A program made the position numbers and the translations under genes. The notes under the pieces were generated by a model. That model did no database searches and was not told the origin of the DNA. It saw nothing but the letters and a program-made list of their open reading frames with translations. Below are positions 55,284-64,000 of a DNA stretch of 64,000 nt, piece after piece. Source of the stretch: Brucella pseudintermedia (GTDB taxonomy: Bacteria > Pseudomonadota > Alphaproteobacteria > Rhizobiales > Rhizobiaceae); contig NZ_WBWE01000014.1 of assembly GCF_008932435.1 (NCBI RefSeq), positions 1-64,000 on the forward strand, given 5' to 3'. Positions within the stretch are counted from its first letter, which is position 1; each line of letters opens with the position of its first letter.

Positions 55284-56654
55284 CTAGGACATTTCCGCGC
55301 AGACGCGCCCGATACGGGCCTGAACGGCCATTGCGAGCTCGAAATCGTGCCCCGGCAGCACGTGATCGAAGATCGCAAAATGCCGTTCGATATGAATGCC
55401 TTGCGGAAGATTTCCATCCGGCAGGAACGGCAAGGCAAAAAGCCCGCCATCCCGGTAAAGAGCCGGCGAAACCAGCAGGGCCTCACGTTTGCGGGAGTCG
55501 ATCTCGATGTCCCGCGCCTTGAGGAAATCGGCCAGTTCCTGCCGTCCCGGTGCGGCAAGTCCGAAATCGATCGAGCCTTCGTTCAAAAAGCGGAAGCGCC
55601 CGTCCCAGATGATTGGCTTGCCCGGTTCCAGATGAAGTTTGGGCAGATTGCGTTTTTCACGGAGGAACCGGTGCGGAGAACCTTCCCCGCCCCGCTCGAT
55701 CAGCGCGCCGAACACGGTCAGGCGGCGATTGTCGTCCGCTCCCGAGAGAACGCGTTCGATGCGCGAGCGCTCGCTGTCGCCCGGCAGGAAACGGCGTCCG
55801 CCGGCAATCGCCGCCAGCAGTCCGGAAAACAGCCGCCGCGCATTGTCGGGGAGCGCCGCGTAATGCTGCGGATCGACCAGCAAGGCCCCGTTCGCATCGA
55901 TGCGCAGGCTCGCCGGGTCGCCGAGTGCAGCAATCAGCGCGGCATTGTCCCGCTCGCGCGCGGCTCCAGCCTCGGCAATCCGGTCGAGAACAGCCTGCCG
56001 GTCAGCCTTCGCGGCAGCGCCCAAACGAACCCGCGGACGTTCATATTCCGTGTTGGCATTGCTGGGATCATCGACCCATTCAATGCCCCGTTTCCGCAAT
56101 TCATCGCGCAAGGTTTGCCGGGAAACGGAAAGCAGGGGGCGGTCGAGCTCCACCGATCCTTCCCGTCCAAGACCACCCAGCAACGAACGCGGCGACATGG
56201 CGGCAAGCCCCCGCGCCTCGGCATGGGCGCTGCGCTCCTTGCGCATCAGAAAGGTTTCGATCTGGTCGTCCTGCGTATGGCCGGTGACGATGAAGGCTGC
56301 ACCCGCATCCTGCGCCGCCTGCGACAGCAGGCGATAGCGCGCCGTGCGCGCCGCCGCGGCAAGTCCGCTCGCAGGCTTCGCCTCGTCCCAGGTGAGGATA
56401 CGGTGCTCAATCCCGTAGCGCTGGCAGAGCCGGCCGACATTTTCGGCCTCGGCGCTGGATTCTGCGCGCAATTGATGATCCACAGTCACGGCAATCAGCC
56501 GCGGTGGATGCTTGAGCGTGGCCATGTAATCCCGGAGAAGAAAAAGCAGCCCGAGAGAATCGCTGCCGCCCGACACAGCAGCAATCACGGCCCTGGCCTG
56601 CCCAAACCCGAATGGCTCGAACAATTTGAAAATATTGCCTGGGCTAAGCCCCAC
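55284..56654 (-). CDS. tilS: tRNA(Ile)-lysidine synthetase
   Basis: A 456-residue enzyme that turns the wobble C34 of tRNA-Ile(CAU) into lysidine, essential for reading AUA. The PP-loop ATP motif is [16 protein letters not shown] near residue 26; a [14 protein letters not shown] segment and a C-terminal region complete the family. I start it at GTG 56654, which has GGAG 7 bases upstream; a TTG at 56669 is the longest alternative. Between cpoB and ftsH, the classic order. Confidence 0.92.
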   Translation of the reverse strand: MGLSPGNIFKLFEPFGFGQARAVIAAVSGGSDSLGLLFLLRDYMATLKHPPRLIAVTVDHQLRAESSAEAENVGRLCQRYGIEHRILTWDEAKPASGLAAAARTARYRLLSQAAQDAGAAFIVTGHTQDDQIETFLMRKERSAHAEARGLAAMSPRSLLGGLGREGSVELDRPLLSVSRQTLRDELRKRGIEWVDDPSNANTEYERPRVRLGAAAKADRQAVLDRIAEAGAARERDNAALIAALGDPASLRIDANGALLVDPQHYAALPDNARRLFSGLLAAIAGGRRFLPGDSERSRIERVLSGADDNRRLTVFGALIERGGEGSPHRFLREKRNLPKLHLEPGKPIIWDGRFRFLNEGSIDFGLAAPGRQELADFLKARDIEIDSRKREALLVSPALYRDGGLFALPFLPDGNLPQGIHIERHFAIFDHVLPGHDFELAMAVQARIGRVCAEMS

Positions 56655-56689
56655 GAAATAACTCCGCAATCAAAGCATGCGAATAAAAT

Positions 56690-56757
56690 CATGCTCAAAC
56701 AAAAATCTGGAGCGGTTGGCGATTCAACCTGAATTCATCCCGCTCCAACAGGTTCTG
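56690..56757. repeat. intergenic repeat, copy 10 (GAGCGG type)
   Basis: CTGGAGCGG (56709-56717) pairs with CCGCTCC (56741-56748 region), flanking TTGGCGATTC. It resembles the second half of copies 5 and 6. Confidence 0.4.
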
Positions 56758-56760
56758 ACC

Positions 56761-58215
56761 CTAACATTTGGCACGGCTGCGCTCGTCGGCGACCCGCTTC
56801 AATATGGCAGGCGCCGCCTTGGGGTAACGTTCGGGAATCTGCGCGAAGGTCGCGCAGGCGACATCGCGATTATCCATTTTTTCCAGCGTCATGCCGAGCT
56901 TGAACATGTTTTCCGGCGCGCGCTTGGAATCGGGATAATCGCGCTGCGTATCGATGAACACGGTGGCGGCTTCCGGATAGCGGCCCTGACCGTAAAGCGA
57001 TTCCCCCAGCCAGAAGCGCGCTTCCGCCGTGTTGGGATCAGCCGGATAGCGCTTCACATGCTCGCGGAAACCGGTTTCGGCTGCCTTGTAGTCGCCCGAC
57101 ATCAGATATTGATAGGACGCCTGATAGAGCGAATTGGGGTTATCGTCGGTGGGAAGCGATGCAACCGCATCGCCTGCCGCCGTTCCGCCCGCAGCCGGTC
57201 CCGGCTGTACCGCGCGCGGCGTGGCGTCGAGTGTTTCGCCGATTACATTGCCACTGGCGTCGAAGCGGATGGAGCCCAGCGTCTGCGGCGGCTCGCCGCG
57301 TGCCGGTCCGCCCTGTGCGGGCGCATTCGAATCAATAGCCATGGAATCGGCGCTGGAAGGCTGGCTGGCCGCCGTCTGCGAAGCGCCTTCGGAAACCCCG
57401 CCATCGAGGTTTCCGTTGTTGCCCTGATCCGAACCGGCATCGGCCAGCGACGTATTGCCGCCAGCCTGCTGAACATCCGTCTCGGCCCGTTTTCCGGTTT
57501 CCAGAAACTGGAAGCGGGTTTCGTTCGCTTCCTGCATTTTCTGCATCTGATCCTGCATTTCGAGGATCTGGAAGTTCATGGCCTCCGCCCGCGCGCTCAA
57601 CGCGTCCGCGATCGCGGCCGCATTGCCGACGCCCTGTGCGCACAGATCGGCCCCCGGAGATGCCGCGGCGGGCGCGGTCTGGGCTGCGCTGCTCGAAGCA
57701 GGCGAGGTTATGCCATTCTTCTTTTCCAGTTCTTCAAACCGGAACTCATTGTCTTCCTGCGTCTTTTGCAGCTGATTGTCGGTGAACGAAATCTGGGCGT
57801 CCACATCCTCGACCTTGCCAGTCAGGTTGCGCACCAGTTCCTGCTGCAAGCCGGGGCTCTGATAGCCGCCGCCCTGCCCGCCGCCGCTACCATTGTCCCG
57901 CATGGCTTCATCAAGAATTGCCGTCGAGCCGATGCTGACGTGATGCGGTGCCCCGCCGCGCCCCTTTTCCAAGGCCTGGAAACGCGCTTCATTGTCGCGC
58001 TGGATTTTCAGCATCTTGTCGCGAAGCTGCAAGATGCGCGCATAGGACTGGGCATTTTGATGCGCCAGATTGCAGACCTGCTGCGAAAACTGATCCCCGC
58101 CGGGAGCACCTGCCTGCGCGAGCTGAATTTCCCCTTGCGAAGAAACAGATGCCGCCAGAGCCGGAGCACTCGCCAAAAGCGGCAGCATGGCAATTGCCAG
58201 CGTCACTTTCCTCAT
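56761..58215 (-). CDS. cpoB: CpoB/YbgF-type tol-pal associated periplasmic protein
   Basis: A 484-residue exported protein, longer than E. coli CpoB (263). The signal peptide is residues 1 to about 22. Three diverged coiled-coil segments follow (around residues 50-75, 130-160 and 210-240), each ending in an N-E-x-R/F-F-Q/E-x-LE pattern. A low-complexity Ser/Gly/Ala-rich stretch and a C-terminal TPR/YfiO-like domain (YQYLMSGDYKAAETGFREHVKRYP..., about 340-484) complete it. CpoB links the Tol-Pal system to cell-wall synthesis at division. The start uses ATG 58215 with GAGGAAACC upstream. Confidence 0.88.
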   Translation of the reverse strand: MRKVTLAIAMLPLLASAPALAASVSSQGEIQLAQAGAPGGDQFSQQVCNLAHQNAQSYARILQLRDKMLKIQRDNEARFQALEKGRGGAPHHVSIGSTAILDEAMRDNGSGGGQGGGYQSPGLQQELVRNLTGKVEDVDAQISFTDNQLQKTQEDNEFRFEELEKKNGITSPASSSAAQTAPAAASPGADLCAQGVGNAAAIADALSARAEAMNFQILEMQDQMQKMQEANETRFQFLETGKRAETDVQQAGGNTSLADAGSDQGNNGNLDGGVSEGASQTAASQPSSADSMAIDSNAPAQGGPARGEPPQTLGSIRFDASGNVIGETLDATPRAVQPGPAAGGTAAGDAVASLPTDDNPNSLYQASYQYLMSGDYKAAETGFREHVKRYPADPNTAEARFWLGESLYGQGRYPEAATVFIDTQRDYPDSKRAPENMFKLGMTLEKMDNRDVACATFAQIPERYPKAAPAILKRVADERSRAKC

Positions 58216-58335
58216 TGGTTTCCTCATTCCTTTGCCCCTGCAAATTCATCCATCCGGTTCCTGCGACCCGGATGATCGAGTGCCGCGCCTGAACAGACGC
58301 TGAATGCGTTTGCCGCACGATCAGCTCCGCTTTTA

Positions 58336-58384
58336 GAGCATTTCCAGCGAAAGTGCGAAGCGGTTTTGCGCCGCAAAATGCGAA
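58336..58384 (+). repeat. intergenic palindromic repeat, copy 11
   Basis: TAGAGCATTTCCAGCGAAAG followed by GAAGCGGTTTTGCG and a short GCGCCGCAAAATGCG. The match to copies 6 and 9 is close. It sits upstream of cpoB, about 120 bases before its ATG. Confidence 0.7.
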
Positions 58385-58466
58385 AAGCGAAGGCATCTTG
58401 ACGCTCACTATGACAGGGGTGACTTCGGCCAAAGTTTGTCAGAAAGCCCGCAAATGCGGTCCAAAA

Positions 58467-58494
58467 CGAAAAAAGCGGCCCGAAAGCCGCTTTT
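58467..58494 (-). terminator. terminator after pal
   Basis: AAAAGCGGC-N6-GCCGCTTTT with a T run on the minus strand, 26 bases past the pal stop. Confidence 0.75.
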
Positions 58495-58520
58495 CCGTAA
58501 CACTATGCGATGCTCGCGGA

Positions 58521-59027
58521 TTAGCTGCCTGCACCGTTGAGAACGGTGACGGCGCGGCGGTTCTGCGACCAGCACGAGTCGGCGTCGCAAACTGCGACCG
58601 GACGTTCGTTGCCGTAGGAGATGGTGCGCATACGGTTGGTCGGCACGCCGCGGGAAGCGAGGAAGTCGCGGGTGGCGGCTGCACGGCGCTGGCCGAGAGC
58701 GAGGTTGTATTCACGCGTGCCGCGTTCGTCTGCATGGCCTTCGATCGTGATCGAGTACTGCGGATAACGCTGCAGCCACTGGGCCTGCTTGGAAAGCGTC
58801 TGCTGCGCATCGGCGCGGATCAGCGAAGAATCGAGATCGAAGAAGATGCGGTCGCCGACATTGACCGTGAAGTCCTGAGCGGAACCCGGCGTCGCGGCAC
58901 CTGCACCGAGACCCAGATCACCGGCATTGTTCGGGAGGTTCTTCTTGGATGCGCAACCGGCAACGGCGAGCGACATGAAAAGGGCGATAGCGATCGGGCT
59001 ACGTGCAATCGACTGGATACGGCGCAT
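58521..59027 (-). CDS. pal: peptidoglycan-associated lipoprotein Pal (Omp16)
   Basis: A 168-residue outer-membrane lipoprotein, the size of Brucella Omp16. The lipobox LAVAGC puts the lipidated cysteine at C25; the mature protein has an OmpA-like peptidoglycan-binding domain (FDLDSSLIRADAQQTLSKQAQWLQ..., NLALGQRRAAATRDFL). It anchors the outer membrane to the wall and binds TolB. AAGGAG lies upstream of the ATG at 59027. A terminator after tolB means pal is transcribed from its own promoter here as well. Confidence 0.95.
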   Translation of the reverse strand: MRRIQSIARSPIAIALFMSLAVAGCASKKNLPNNAGDLGLGAGAATPGSAQDFTVNVGDRIFFDLDSSLIRADAQQTLSKQAQWLQRYPQYSITIEGHADERGTREYNLALGQRRAAATRDFLASRGVPTNRMRTISYGNERPVAVCDADSCWSQNRRAVTVLNGAGS

Positions 59028-59196
59028 GGGCCGGAGCTCCTTAAGATTTGATGTTCCTGCGTAACCATCCAATAATCATATTGAGGTTAAGACAGGCTCA
59101 AGAAGTATGGTTAATATTTTCTTGCTGCCTCAGCCCTTGAGGGCAAAATGCGGCAGAAACACGACTCGGGCCGAATGATTGTGGCAATTTGCCATG

Positions 59197-59227
59197 AAAA
59201 AGGCGCGAAACACCGGTTTCGCGCCTT
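59197..59227 (-). terminator. terminator after tolB
   Basis: An 11-base stem (59200-59210 with 59217-59227) with a TTTTT tail on the minus strand, 26 bases past the tolB stop. Confidence 0.75.
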
Positions 59228-59252
59228 CACATTCCATAACTGCCCGCAAAAC

Positions 59253-60584
59253 CTATTCGAGCAGCGGCGACCACGCCGGGTCGGACGCGAAGTTCGGCGT
59301 CTGGATCTGGCGCTCGTTGCGGCCGGTCAGGTCGATGGTGAACAGCTTCGGACCGCCCGCTCCTGCAGCCTTGCGGAAGAACATCAGCACGCGGCCATTC
59401 GGAGCCCAGGTCGGGCCTTCATTGTGGAAGCCGGAGGTCAAGAGGCGTTCGCCCGAACCGTCGGTCTTCATGACGCCGATGGAAAACTGGCCCTGCGACT
59501 GCTTGGTGAAGGCGATCAGATCGCCGCGCGGAGACCAGACCGGGGTGTTATAGCTGCCGTCGCCCATGGAGATGCGGCGCGGATTGGAGCCATCGGCACC
59601 CATCACATAGAGCTGCGGACGTCCGCCGCGGTCGGAAGAGAAAACGATCTGCGACCCGTCCGGCGAATAGGACGCGCTCGTATCGATCGCCTGGCTGTTG
59701 GTCAGGCGCGTGGTCGAACGATTGCGCAGGTCCATCGAATAGATATTGGCGCTGCCGTCGTCCTGCAGCAGGCTCATCACGACCTTCTGGCCATCGGGCG
59801 AGAAGCGCGGCGCAATGGTCATGCCGGGGAAATTGCCGACAAGCTCGCGCTGGCCGGTTTCCAGTTGCAGCAGATACACCTTCGGCGAGCCGCCTTCATA
59901 CGACATATAGGTGACTTCCTGACGGTTCGGCGAGAAACGCGGCGTCAGCGAAATGGCGCGGCCGTCGGAAATATAGCGCACATTGGCGCCGTCCTGATCC
60001 ATGATGGCGAGGCGTTTCACGCGCTTCTGCGCCGAGCCGGATTCATCCACGAAAACGACGCGCGTATCGAAATAGCCCTTTTCACCCGTCAGGCGCTCAT
60101 AGATGGCGTCAGCGATGATATGCGCGACGCGGCGCCAGTTGTCCGGCGTGGTGAAGAACTGCTGGCCGATCATCTGCTGGCCGCCGAACGTATCCCACAG
60201 GCGGAACTCGGCCTTGAGACGGCCATCGGGCTGCTTGGTGATGCGGCCCGTGACGAGCGCCTGCGCGTTGATGACCTTCCAGTCCTCGAAACGCGGAGCG
60301 GCATCCGGATTGGAAATCTTCTCGATGAAGGCGCCCTTGTCGATCGGCGCGAACAGGCCAGACCGTTCAAGATCGGCCGCGATGACCGAGGTGATATTCG
60401 GCCCGAGCTGGTCAGCCGAAAGGAAATCGGTGATGGCGATCGGCAGCGGCTCGATCACACCCTTGTTGATGTTGATTTCCACGACGGCGCGCGCCGGCAT
60501 GGTGCAGACAAGGCTTGCGGCAATCATACACGCGAAAGCCGAAAAGACCGTCCGGATCTTTGTATTGATGATGCCGATTTTCAT
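59253..60584 (-). CDS. tolB: TolB translocation protein
   Basis: A 443-residue periplasmic protein with a signal peptide (residues 1-33, MPARA|VV), an N-terminal alpha/beta domain and a C-terminal six-bladed beta-propeller with repeated PxFSPDGxxxxxxS blades ([62 protein letters not shown]). It binds Pal and connects it to TolA. The start at 60584 is chosen over the frame to 60680. It lies 50 bases after tolA. Confidence 0.95.
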   Translation of the reverse strand: MKIGIINTKIRTVFSAFACMIAASLVCTMPARAVVEININKGVIEPLPIAITDFLSADQLGPNITSVIAADLERSGLFAPIDKGAFIEKISNPDAAPRFEDWKVINAQALVTGRITKQPDGRLKAEFRLWDTFGGQQMIGQQFFTTPDNWRRVAHIIADAIYERLTGEKGYFDTRVVFVDESGSAQKRVKRLAIMDQDGANVRYISDGRAISLTPRFSPNRQEVTYMSYEGGSPKVYLLQLETGQRELVGNFPGMTIAPRFSPDGQKVVMSLLQDDGSANIYSMDLRNRSTTRLTNSQAIDTSASYSPDGSQIVFSSDRGGRPQLYVMGADGSNPRRISMGDGSYNTPVWSPRGDLIAFTKQSQGQFSIGVMKTDGSGERLLTSGFHNEGPTWAPNGRVLMFFRKAAGAGGPKLFTIDLTGRNERQIQTPNFASDPAWSPLLE

Positions 60585-60634
60585 GTCTTCTGGGACCTCT
60601 TTGTCCTTGCAGTGGTTGGCGACCGGAAGCCCGG

Positions 60635-61705
60635 TCAGAACATTTCGCTCGGGTCGAAAGTGACGATCACTTCCGACCATGTATCATATTTGTCGACTGG
60701 CAGATTGTACGGTGCGCAGCGTGCGACAGCGCGCTTGGCGCTCTCGGCTGCTGCACGACCCACACCATCACCGCCGCCGCCCGATGTCACTTCCGGAACG
60801 CCCTGGATGGAGCCATCCTGATTGAGCTTCATCTTGACGGTCACGATCAGCCCCGGCGCGTCCGCCACACCGGCGGGAACGTTCCAGCACTTCGAAATCG
60901 CACCGCGCAGCGCGTCCATTTCGCTCTGGCTGAGCTTGGAGCCGCCGGTATTCTTCTTGCCGCCCAACGATGCCTGATCGGTGGAACGCTTGGCGCCGCC
61001 GCCTGCCGCCTTCTGCTTGTTGAGAAGGGCTGCAACCTCATCGGCAATCGCATCATTCTTCGACTGCGAAGTCTGCGAGGCGCTTTGCGTCTTCTTCTTT
61101 TCTTCCGGCTGCTTGCGCTCGTTGGTCTTGGCGGTCTGCGCCTGCGGCGGTTTCGGCTTTGCCTCCGGTGCAGGCACCTTGTCCGGCAGCTTCGGCGCCT
61201 CGGCATCCGGTGCTTCAGCCTGCTTTTCGATGGCTTCGGCCACCGGGTCAGGCTTCACTTCCTGCTTCGGTTCGGGTTTGGTCTGAACTTCGGTCGCGGG
61301 AACCGGCGTCGGCTTTTCCTCGGGCTTCGCCTCCGGCTTGGGATCAGGCTTCGGCTCCGGCTTTTTCACCGGTTCCGGCTGCGCCTTCGGCTCCTCGGCC
61401 GCCTCGATCGGTTTCGCCTTTGGATCGGGCCTTGGGGGCGTCGTGGTGTCCACGTCCTGATCGCCGACATTCTGGGCGTCGGGAACGGTTTGCGGCTTCG
61501 TCGTCGGGATCGGCGCGGCTTTTTCCTTCATGGGCGCTTTTTTGTCGCCCTGCTGGATTTGGGTTATCGACTCGATCGGTACGATATCGACCGGAAATGA
61601 CTCCGAATCCTGCACGTCGAAAGCCTTCGGCGAGGAAAACGAAACCACTGCCAGCGCAACCGCAACGGCATGCAAGGCAACAGAAGATGTCAGGCCAGCC
61701 TTCAT
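60635..61705 (-). CDS. tolA: TolA cell envelope protein
   Basis: A 356-residue protein: an N-terminal anchor (residues 6-24, [15 protein letters not shown]), a long Pro/Lys/Glu-rich central domain (about 50-230) in place of the Ala-rich helix of E. coli TolA, and a C-terminal domain ([35 protein letters not shown]...). It spans the periplasm and transmits TolQR energy to TolB-Pal. It shares its overall plan with TonB at 23477. 8 bases after tolR. Confidence 0.92.
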   Translation of the reverse strand: MKAGLTSSVALHAVAVALAVVSFSSPKAFDVQDSESFPVDIVPIESITQIQQGDKKAPMKEKAAPIPTTKPQTVPDAQNVGDQDVDTTTPPRPDPKAKPIEAAEEPKAQPEPVKKPEPKPDPKPEAKPEEKPTPVPATEVQTKPEPKQEVKPDPVAEAIEKQAEAPDAEAPKLPDKVPAPEAKPKPPQAQTAKTNERKQPEEKKKTQSASQTSQSKNDAIADEVAALLNKQKAAGGGAKRSTDQASLGGKKNTGGSKLSQSEMDALRGAISKCWNVPAGVADAPGLIVTVKMKLNQDGSIQGVPEVTSGGGGDGVGRAAAESAKRAVARCAPYNLPVDKYDTWSEVIVTFDPSEMF

Positions 61706-61712
61706 GATGGCG

Positions 61713-62165
61713 TCAGCTATCCTGCTCCTGGAGGGTCACAAGGCCGATATTCTTGAAACCGGCGGCGGAAATGCGGGCCATGACTTTCATGACGGTGCCG
61801 TAATCGGCAGCCTTGTCACCGCGCACGAAAATGCGCTCCTCATAGCCCGTCTTGGCGATGGCCTGGAGTTTCGGCACCACTTCTTCGATGGGGATTTCGG
61901 TTTCCTGCAGGTAGATCTTGCCCTCGCTGTTGACCGAAACGGTGATCGGCTGCGTGTCGGCGTTCATGGCCTTGGCCTGCGTATCGGGCAGGTCAATCGG
62001 CACGCCAACCGTCAGAAGCGGCGCGGAAACCATGAAGATGATGAGGAGAACGAGCATCACGTCGACGAACGGCGTCACGTTGATTTCGCTCATCAATGCC
62101 TTCTTGCGGCCGCGCCTGCGGCGTCCGCCCGACTGCATTCCCTGACTTCCGACCGACATGCCCAT
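61713..62165 (-). CDS. tolR: TolR proton-relay protein
   Basis: A 150-residue ExbD/TolR family protein. A basic cytoplasmic N terminus (GGRRRRGRKK) leads to INVTPFVDVMLVLLIIFMVSA with the proton-relay Asp, then a periplasmic domain including IFVRGDKAADYGTVMKVMARI. It works with TolQ as the motor for TolA. TCGGGAA lies 8-10 bases before the ATG. Confidence 0.95.
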   Translation of the reverse strand: MGMSVGSQGMQSGGRRRRGRKKALMSEINVTPFVDVMLVLLIIFMVSAPLLTVGVPIDLPDTQAKAMNADTQPITVSVNSEGKIYLQETEIPIEEVVPKLQAIAKTGYEERIFVRGDKAADYGTVMKVMARISAAGFKNIGLVTLQEQDS

Positions 62166-62211
62166 TGCAAGATTCCCGAAGGCTGAAACTACACTCGATG
62201 CTTGATGCCGC

Positions 62212-62922
62212 TTAATTACGCGGCGTCAGCTTCTCATCAATTTGGCGCGACAGTATGGCGGAAAACTCGTCCGCAAAACCTTCCAGCCGCCCGCCGATCT
62301 TGCCCGCATCCGCAGACAGCTTGTTGTAGGCGATAACGGCGGGAATAGCGGCGAGAAGGCCGATGGCCGTTGCCAGAAGCGCTTCGGCGATACCCGGCGC
62401 AACGACGGCAAGGCTGGTGTTCTTGGAAGCGGCGATGGCCTGGAACGAGGTCATGATGCCGACGACCGTGCCGAACAGGCCGATGAAGGGAGCAGCAGAA
62501 CCGATGGTCGCCAGAAAGCCCAGTCGCGATTCCAGCTTTTCGCTTTCACGCGCCAGCGCGACATCCATGGCCTTGTCGATGCGCATCTGGAGGCCGATGG
62601 GAGAGCGGGCCCCCTTTTCGAATGACTTCTTCCACTCGCGCATCGCGGCCATGAAGATGGATGCCATGCCGGTGGTGCGGCGTTCACCGAGATTGCGATA
62701 AAGTTCTTCCAGCGACTGGCCGGACCAGAACGTCTGCTCGAAGCGATCAATCGCGCGCCGCGCCCGTCCGTAAGCAATCGTCTTGTCCACGATGATAGCC
62801 CAGGTCCAGATCGAAGCGAACAACAGGCCAAGCATAACGAGCTTGACGACCCAGTTCGCCTGCATGAACAGGCCCCAGAGGGTAACATCGGCGGCGGGGG
62901 CCGCTAACGCAACATTTTCCAT
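62212..62922 (-). CDS. tolQ: TolQ motor subunit
   Basis: A 236-residue ExbB/TolQ family protein with three membrane segments: WVVKLVMLGLLFASIWTWAIIV near residue 25, GFLATIGSAAPFIGLFGTVVGIMTSF near 125, and [24 protein letters not shown] near 180. It forms the proton channel with TolR. The gene opens the tolQ-tolR-tolA-tolB cluster. A CGCCCGG/CCGGGCG hairpin (62947-62968) lies in its 5' leader. Confidence 0.95.
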   Translation of the reverse strand: MENVALAAPAADVTLWGLFMQANWVVKLVMLGLLFASIWTWAIIVDKTIAYGRARRAIDRFEQTFWSGQSLEELYRNLGERRTTGMASIFMAAMREWKKSFEKGARSPIGLQMRIDKAMDVALARESEKLESRLGFLATIGSAAPFIGLFGTVVGIMTSFQAIAASKNTSLAVVAPGIAEALLATAIGLLAAIPAVIAYNKLSADAGKIGGRLEGFADEFSAILSRQIDEKLTPRN

Positions 62923-63273
62923 CGATCTACCGTCCTCGAATCCAAACGCCCGGCCACTTGACCGGGCGGTATCGCAAATCCGTTACCCAGCGTCTGAAAC
63001 CAGACACTCTAACCTTGCGCAGCTTTTCAACGTGAAGCCGTACCTGCCCGACGAGCGGCCGCCACTTCGCACCGCAACCGCCATCCCGGATTTCAACCTT
63101 AAATCCATCAGGCGCTTGTTACGGTTAATTTTGGTGAAAGGAAGGCGCTGCGCTTCAAGCCTGCCTCTCAACCGATTCCGTCAGGATGATTAATGGAATA
63201 TTATGGTTAAAGATGCGTTAGCATCTGCCTAAATAGGACACACCCCAACAAAGGGGACGCGATTTCCCGGAGT
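62923..63273 (-). other. upstream region of tolQRAB
   Basis: A 351-base stretch between ybgC and tolQ. It holds the tolQ leader hairpin CGCCCGG-N8-CCGGGCG (62947-62968) and an AGATGC-N4-GCATCT hairpin (63211-63226) just past the ybgC stop that may end the ruvB-ybgC transcript. I see no convincing -35/-10 pair and no small gene. The gap suggests tolQ has its own promoter and is not read through from ybgC. Confidence 0.5.
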
Positions 63274-63732
63274 TCAGCCCTTGCGGCTGTTGGTGAAGGC
63301 CTCTCGCCATTCATCGGGAATGCGGCGCGGATGGCCTGCCTTGGTGATCATCACCGCTTCTACCTTCGCTTCCGAAAGCAGGCGGCCCCCGCAGGTGATC
63401 TTCTGCGCCATGATGACCCGCGCGCCGCGAATTTCGCTGACGCGGGTTTCGATCAGAATGAGGTCGTCCATCTTCGCCGGCGATTTGTAGTCGATCTCCA
63501 TGCGGCGAACGACCCAGACCATTTCCTCGCCGAGCGCGCCCTCGGCCAGCTCGATATGGTGAACGTCCTGCAAGCGCAGGAAGTCCGTGCGTCCGCGTTC
63601 ATAGAATTCCAGATAGCGGCCATGATAGACGAAGCCGGAAAAATCCGTATCGGCATAATAGATGCGGGCATAAAGAAGATGCGCGCCGTCTTTGAGTTCG
63701 CCGGATACGGCCTGTTGCTGCTTGTCGGTCAT
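63274..63732 (-). CDS. ybgC: YbgC family acyl-CoA thioesterase
   Basis: A 152-residue hot-dog fold thioesterase: the catalytic segment [28 protein letters not shown] (active Asp in DTDF) and [21 protein letters not shown]. The family acts on short or long acyl-CoA, and in E. coli works with phospholipid enzymes and is linked to the Tol cluster. Its ATG overlaps the ruvB stop by 4 bases (ATGA), so ruvB and ybgC are translationally coupled. Confidence 0.93.
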   Translation of the reverse strand: MTDKQQQAVSGELKDGAHLLYARIYYADTDFSGFVYHGRYLEFYERGRTDFLRLQDVHHIELAEGALGEEMVWVVRRMEIDYKSPAKMDDLILIETRVSEIRGARVIMAQKITCGGRLLSEAKVEAVMITKAGHPRRIPDEWREAFTNSRKG

Positions 63733-64000
63733 TCGTCGTCCATGAAGAGGCCGTATTGCGACTGCTGGATGATTTCAGCGGGCGCAGGCAGTCCCAGATG
63801 CTGCCAGGCGACAGCCGTGAGCACCCGGCCACGCGGCGTGCGTTGCAAAAAACCCTGCTGGATTAGATAGGGTTCGATAATGTCTTCAATCGCATCACGC
63901 GGCTCGGACAGGCCCGCGGCGATGGTTTCGATCCCCACCGGACCGCCGCCAAAATTGCGCGCGATGATATTGAGATAGCGCCGGTCAAGCTGATCCAGCC
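63729..64000 (-). CDS. ruvB: Holliday junction branch migration helicase RuvB, C-terminal part
   Basis: The last 90 or so codons of RuvB are inside the window; the gene continues beyond position 64000 on the minus strand. The visible part is the winged-helix DNA-binding C terminus: [55 protein letters not shown], which is diagnostic. RuvB with RuvA drives branch migration in recombination. It overlaps ybgC by 4 bases. Confidence 0.95.
   Translation of the reverse strand, partial: LDQLDRRYLNIIARNFGGGPVGIETIAAGLSEPRDAIEDIIEPYLIQQGFLQRTPRGRVLTAVAWQHLGLPAPAEIIQQSQYGLFMDDE

Overview
The window reads as chromosome I of a Brucella species or a very close relative (Ochrobactrum / Brucella anthropi group, Rhizobiales). 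The basis is alphaproteobacterial gene content and gene order: a NepR-EcfG-PhyR general stress response locus, a 168-residue Pal (the size of Brucella Omp16), a Mur-type Fur regulator, MbfA behind an Irr-type box, DUF1328, DUF883 and DUF6356 proteins, and a family of short palindromic intergenic repeats. It is core chromosome. I see no prophage, insertion sequence, CRISPR array or integrase. Species cannot be resolved from the sequence alone.

Layout. 1-420: probable tandem promoters of an rRNA operon that lies off the left edge and reads leftward. 0.4-6.7 kb: IclR regulator divergent from a GabD-like aldehyde dehydrogenase, then a VTT membrane protein, DsbB, an HNH nuclease, an AlkA-type glycosylase and GluQ. 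6.8-16.6 kb: malate synthase G, GNAT, SulP transporter with a structured leader, MHS-type permease, MbfA, class II amidotransferase, DUF6356 protein, Lrp/AsnC regulator, 16-cysteine copper protein, dUTPase. 16.7-28.4 kb: TadG/TadE-like pair, MacAB efflux, DUF2233 protein, ExbB-ExbD-TonB, a 52-residue membrane protein, a PRC-barrel protein, and a DUF883/holin-like pair. 28.5-31.1 kb: LysR regulator divergent from a monooxygenase-MFS pair. 31.2-36.4 kb: general stress response locus (CHASE3 HWE-type kinase, EcfG/RpoE1, NepR, PhyR, DUF1328, PAS-HWE kinase). 36.5-49.4 kb: Mur, tRNA-Glu, RluD, RpoH, an exported pyrophosphatase, PurA, a GNAT, SerA and SerC with a serC leader element, BASS transporter. 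49.5-64 kb: two outer-membrane barrels, then GlmM, FtsH, TilS, CpoB, Pal, TolB, TolA, TolR, TolQ, YbgC and the end of RuvB, all on the minus strand.

How the parts fit. The stress locus appears to drive genes inside the same window: GGAAC-N16/17-CGTT promoters sit before phyR, the DUF1328 gene and the PRC-barrel gene. Iron and metal control recurs: an Irr-type box before mbfA, a dyad before exbB, and a perfect 24-bp dyad before mur. Envelope energisation is present twice (ExbB-ExbD-TonB and TolQ-TolR-TolA). At least ten related palindromic repeats lie between genes, and several begin directly at a stop codon.

Start codons were often moved inward from the longest open frame, using Shine-Dalgarno spacing and family length. 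Functional calls rest on motifs read by eye, not on database searches.
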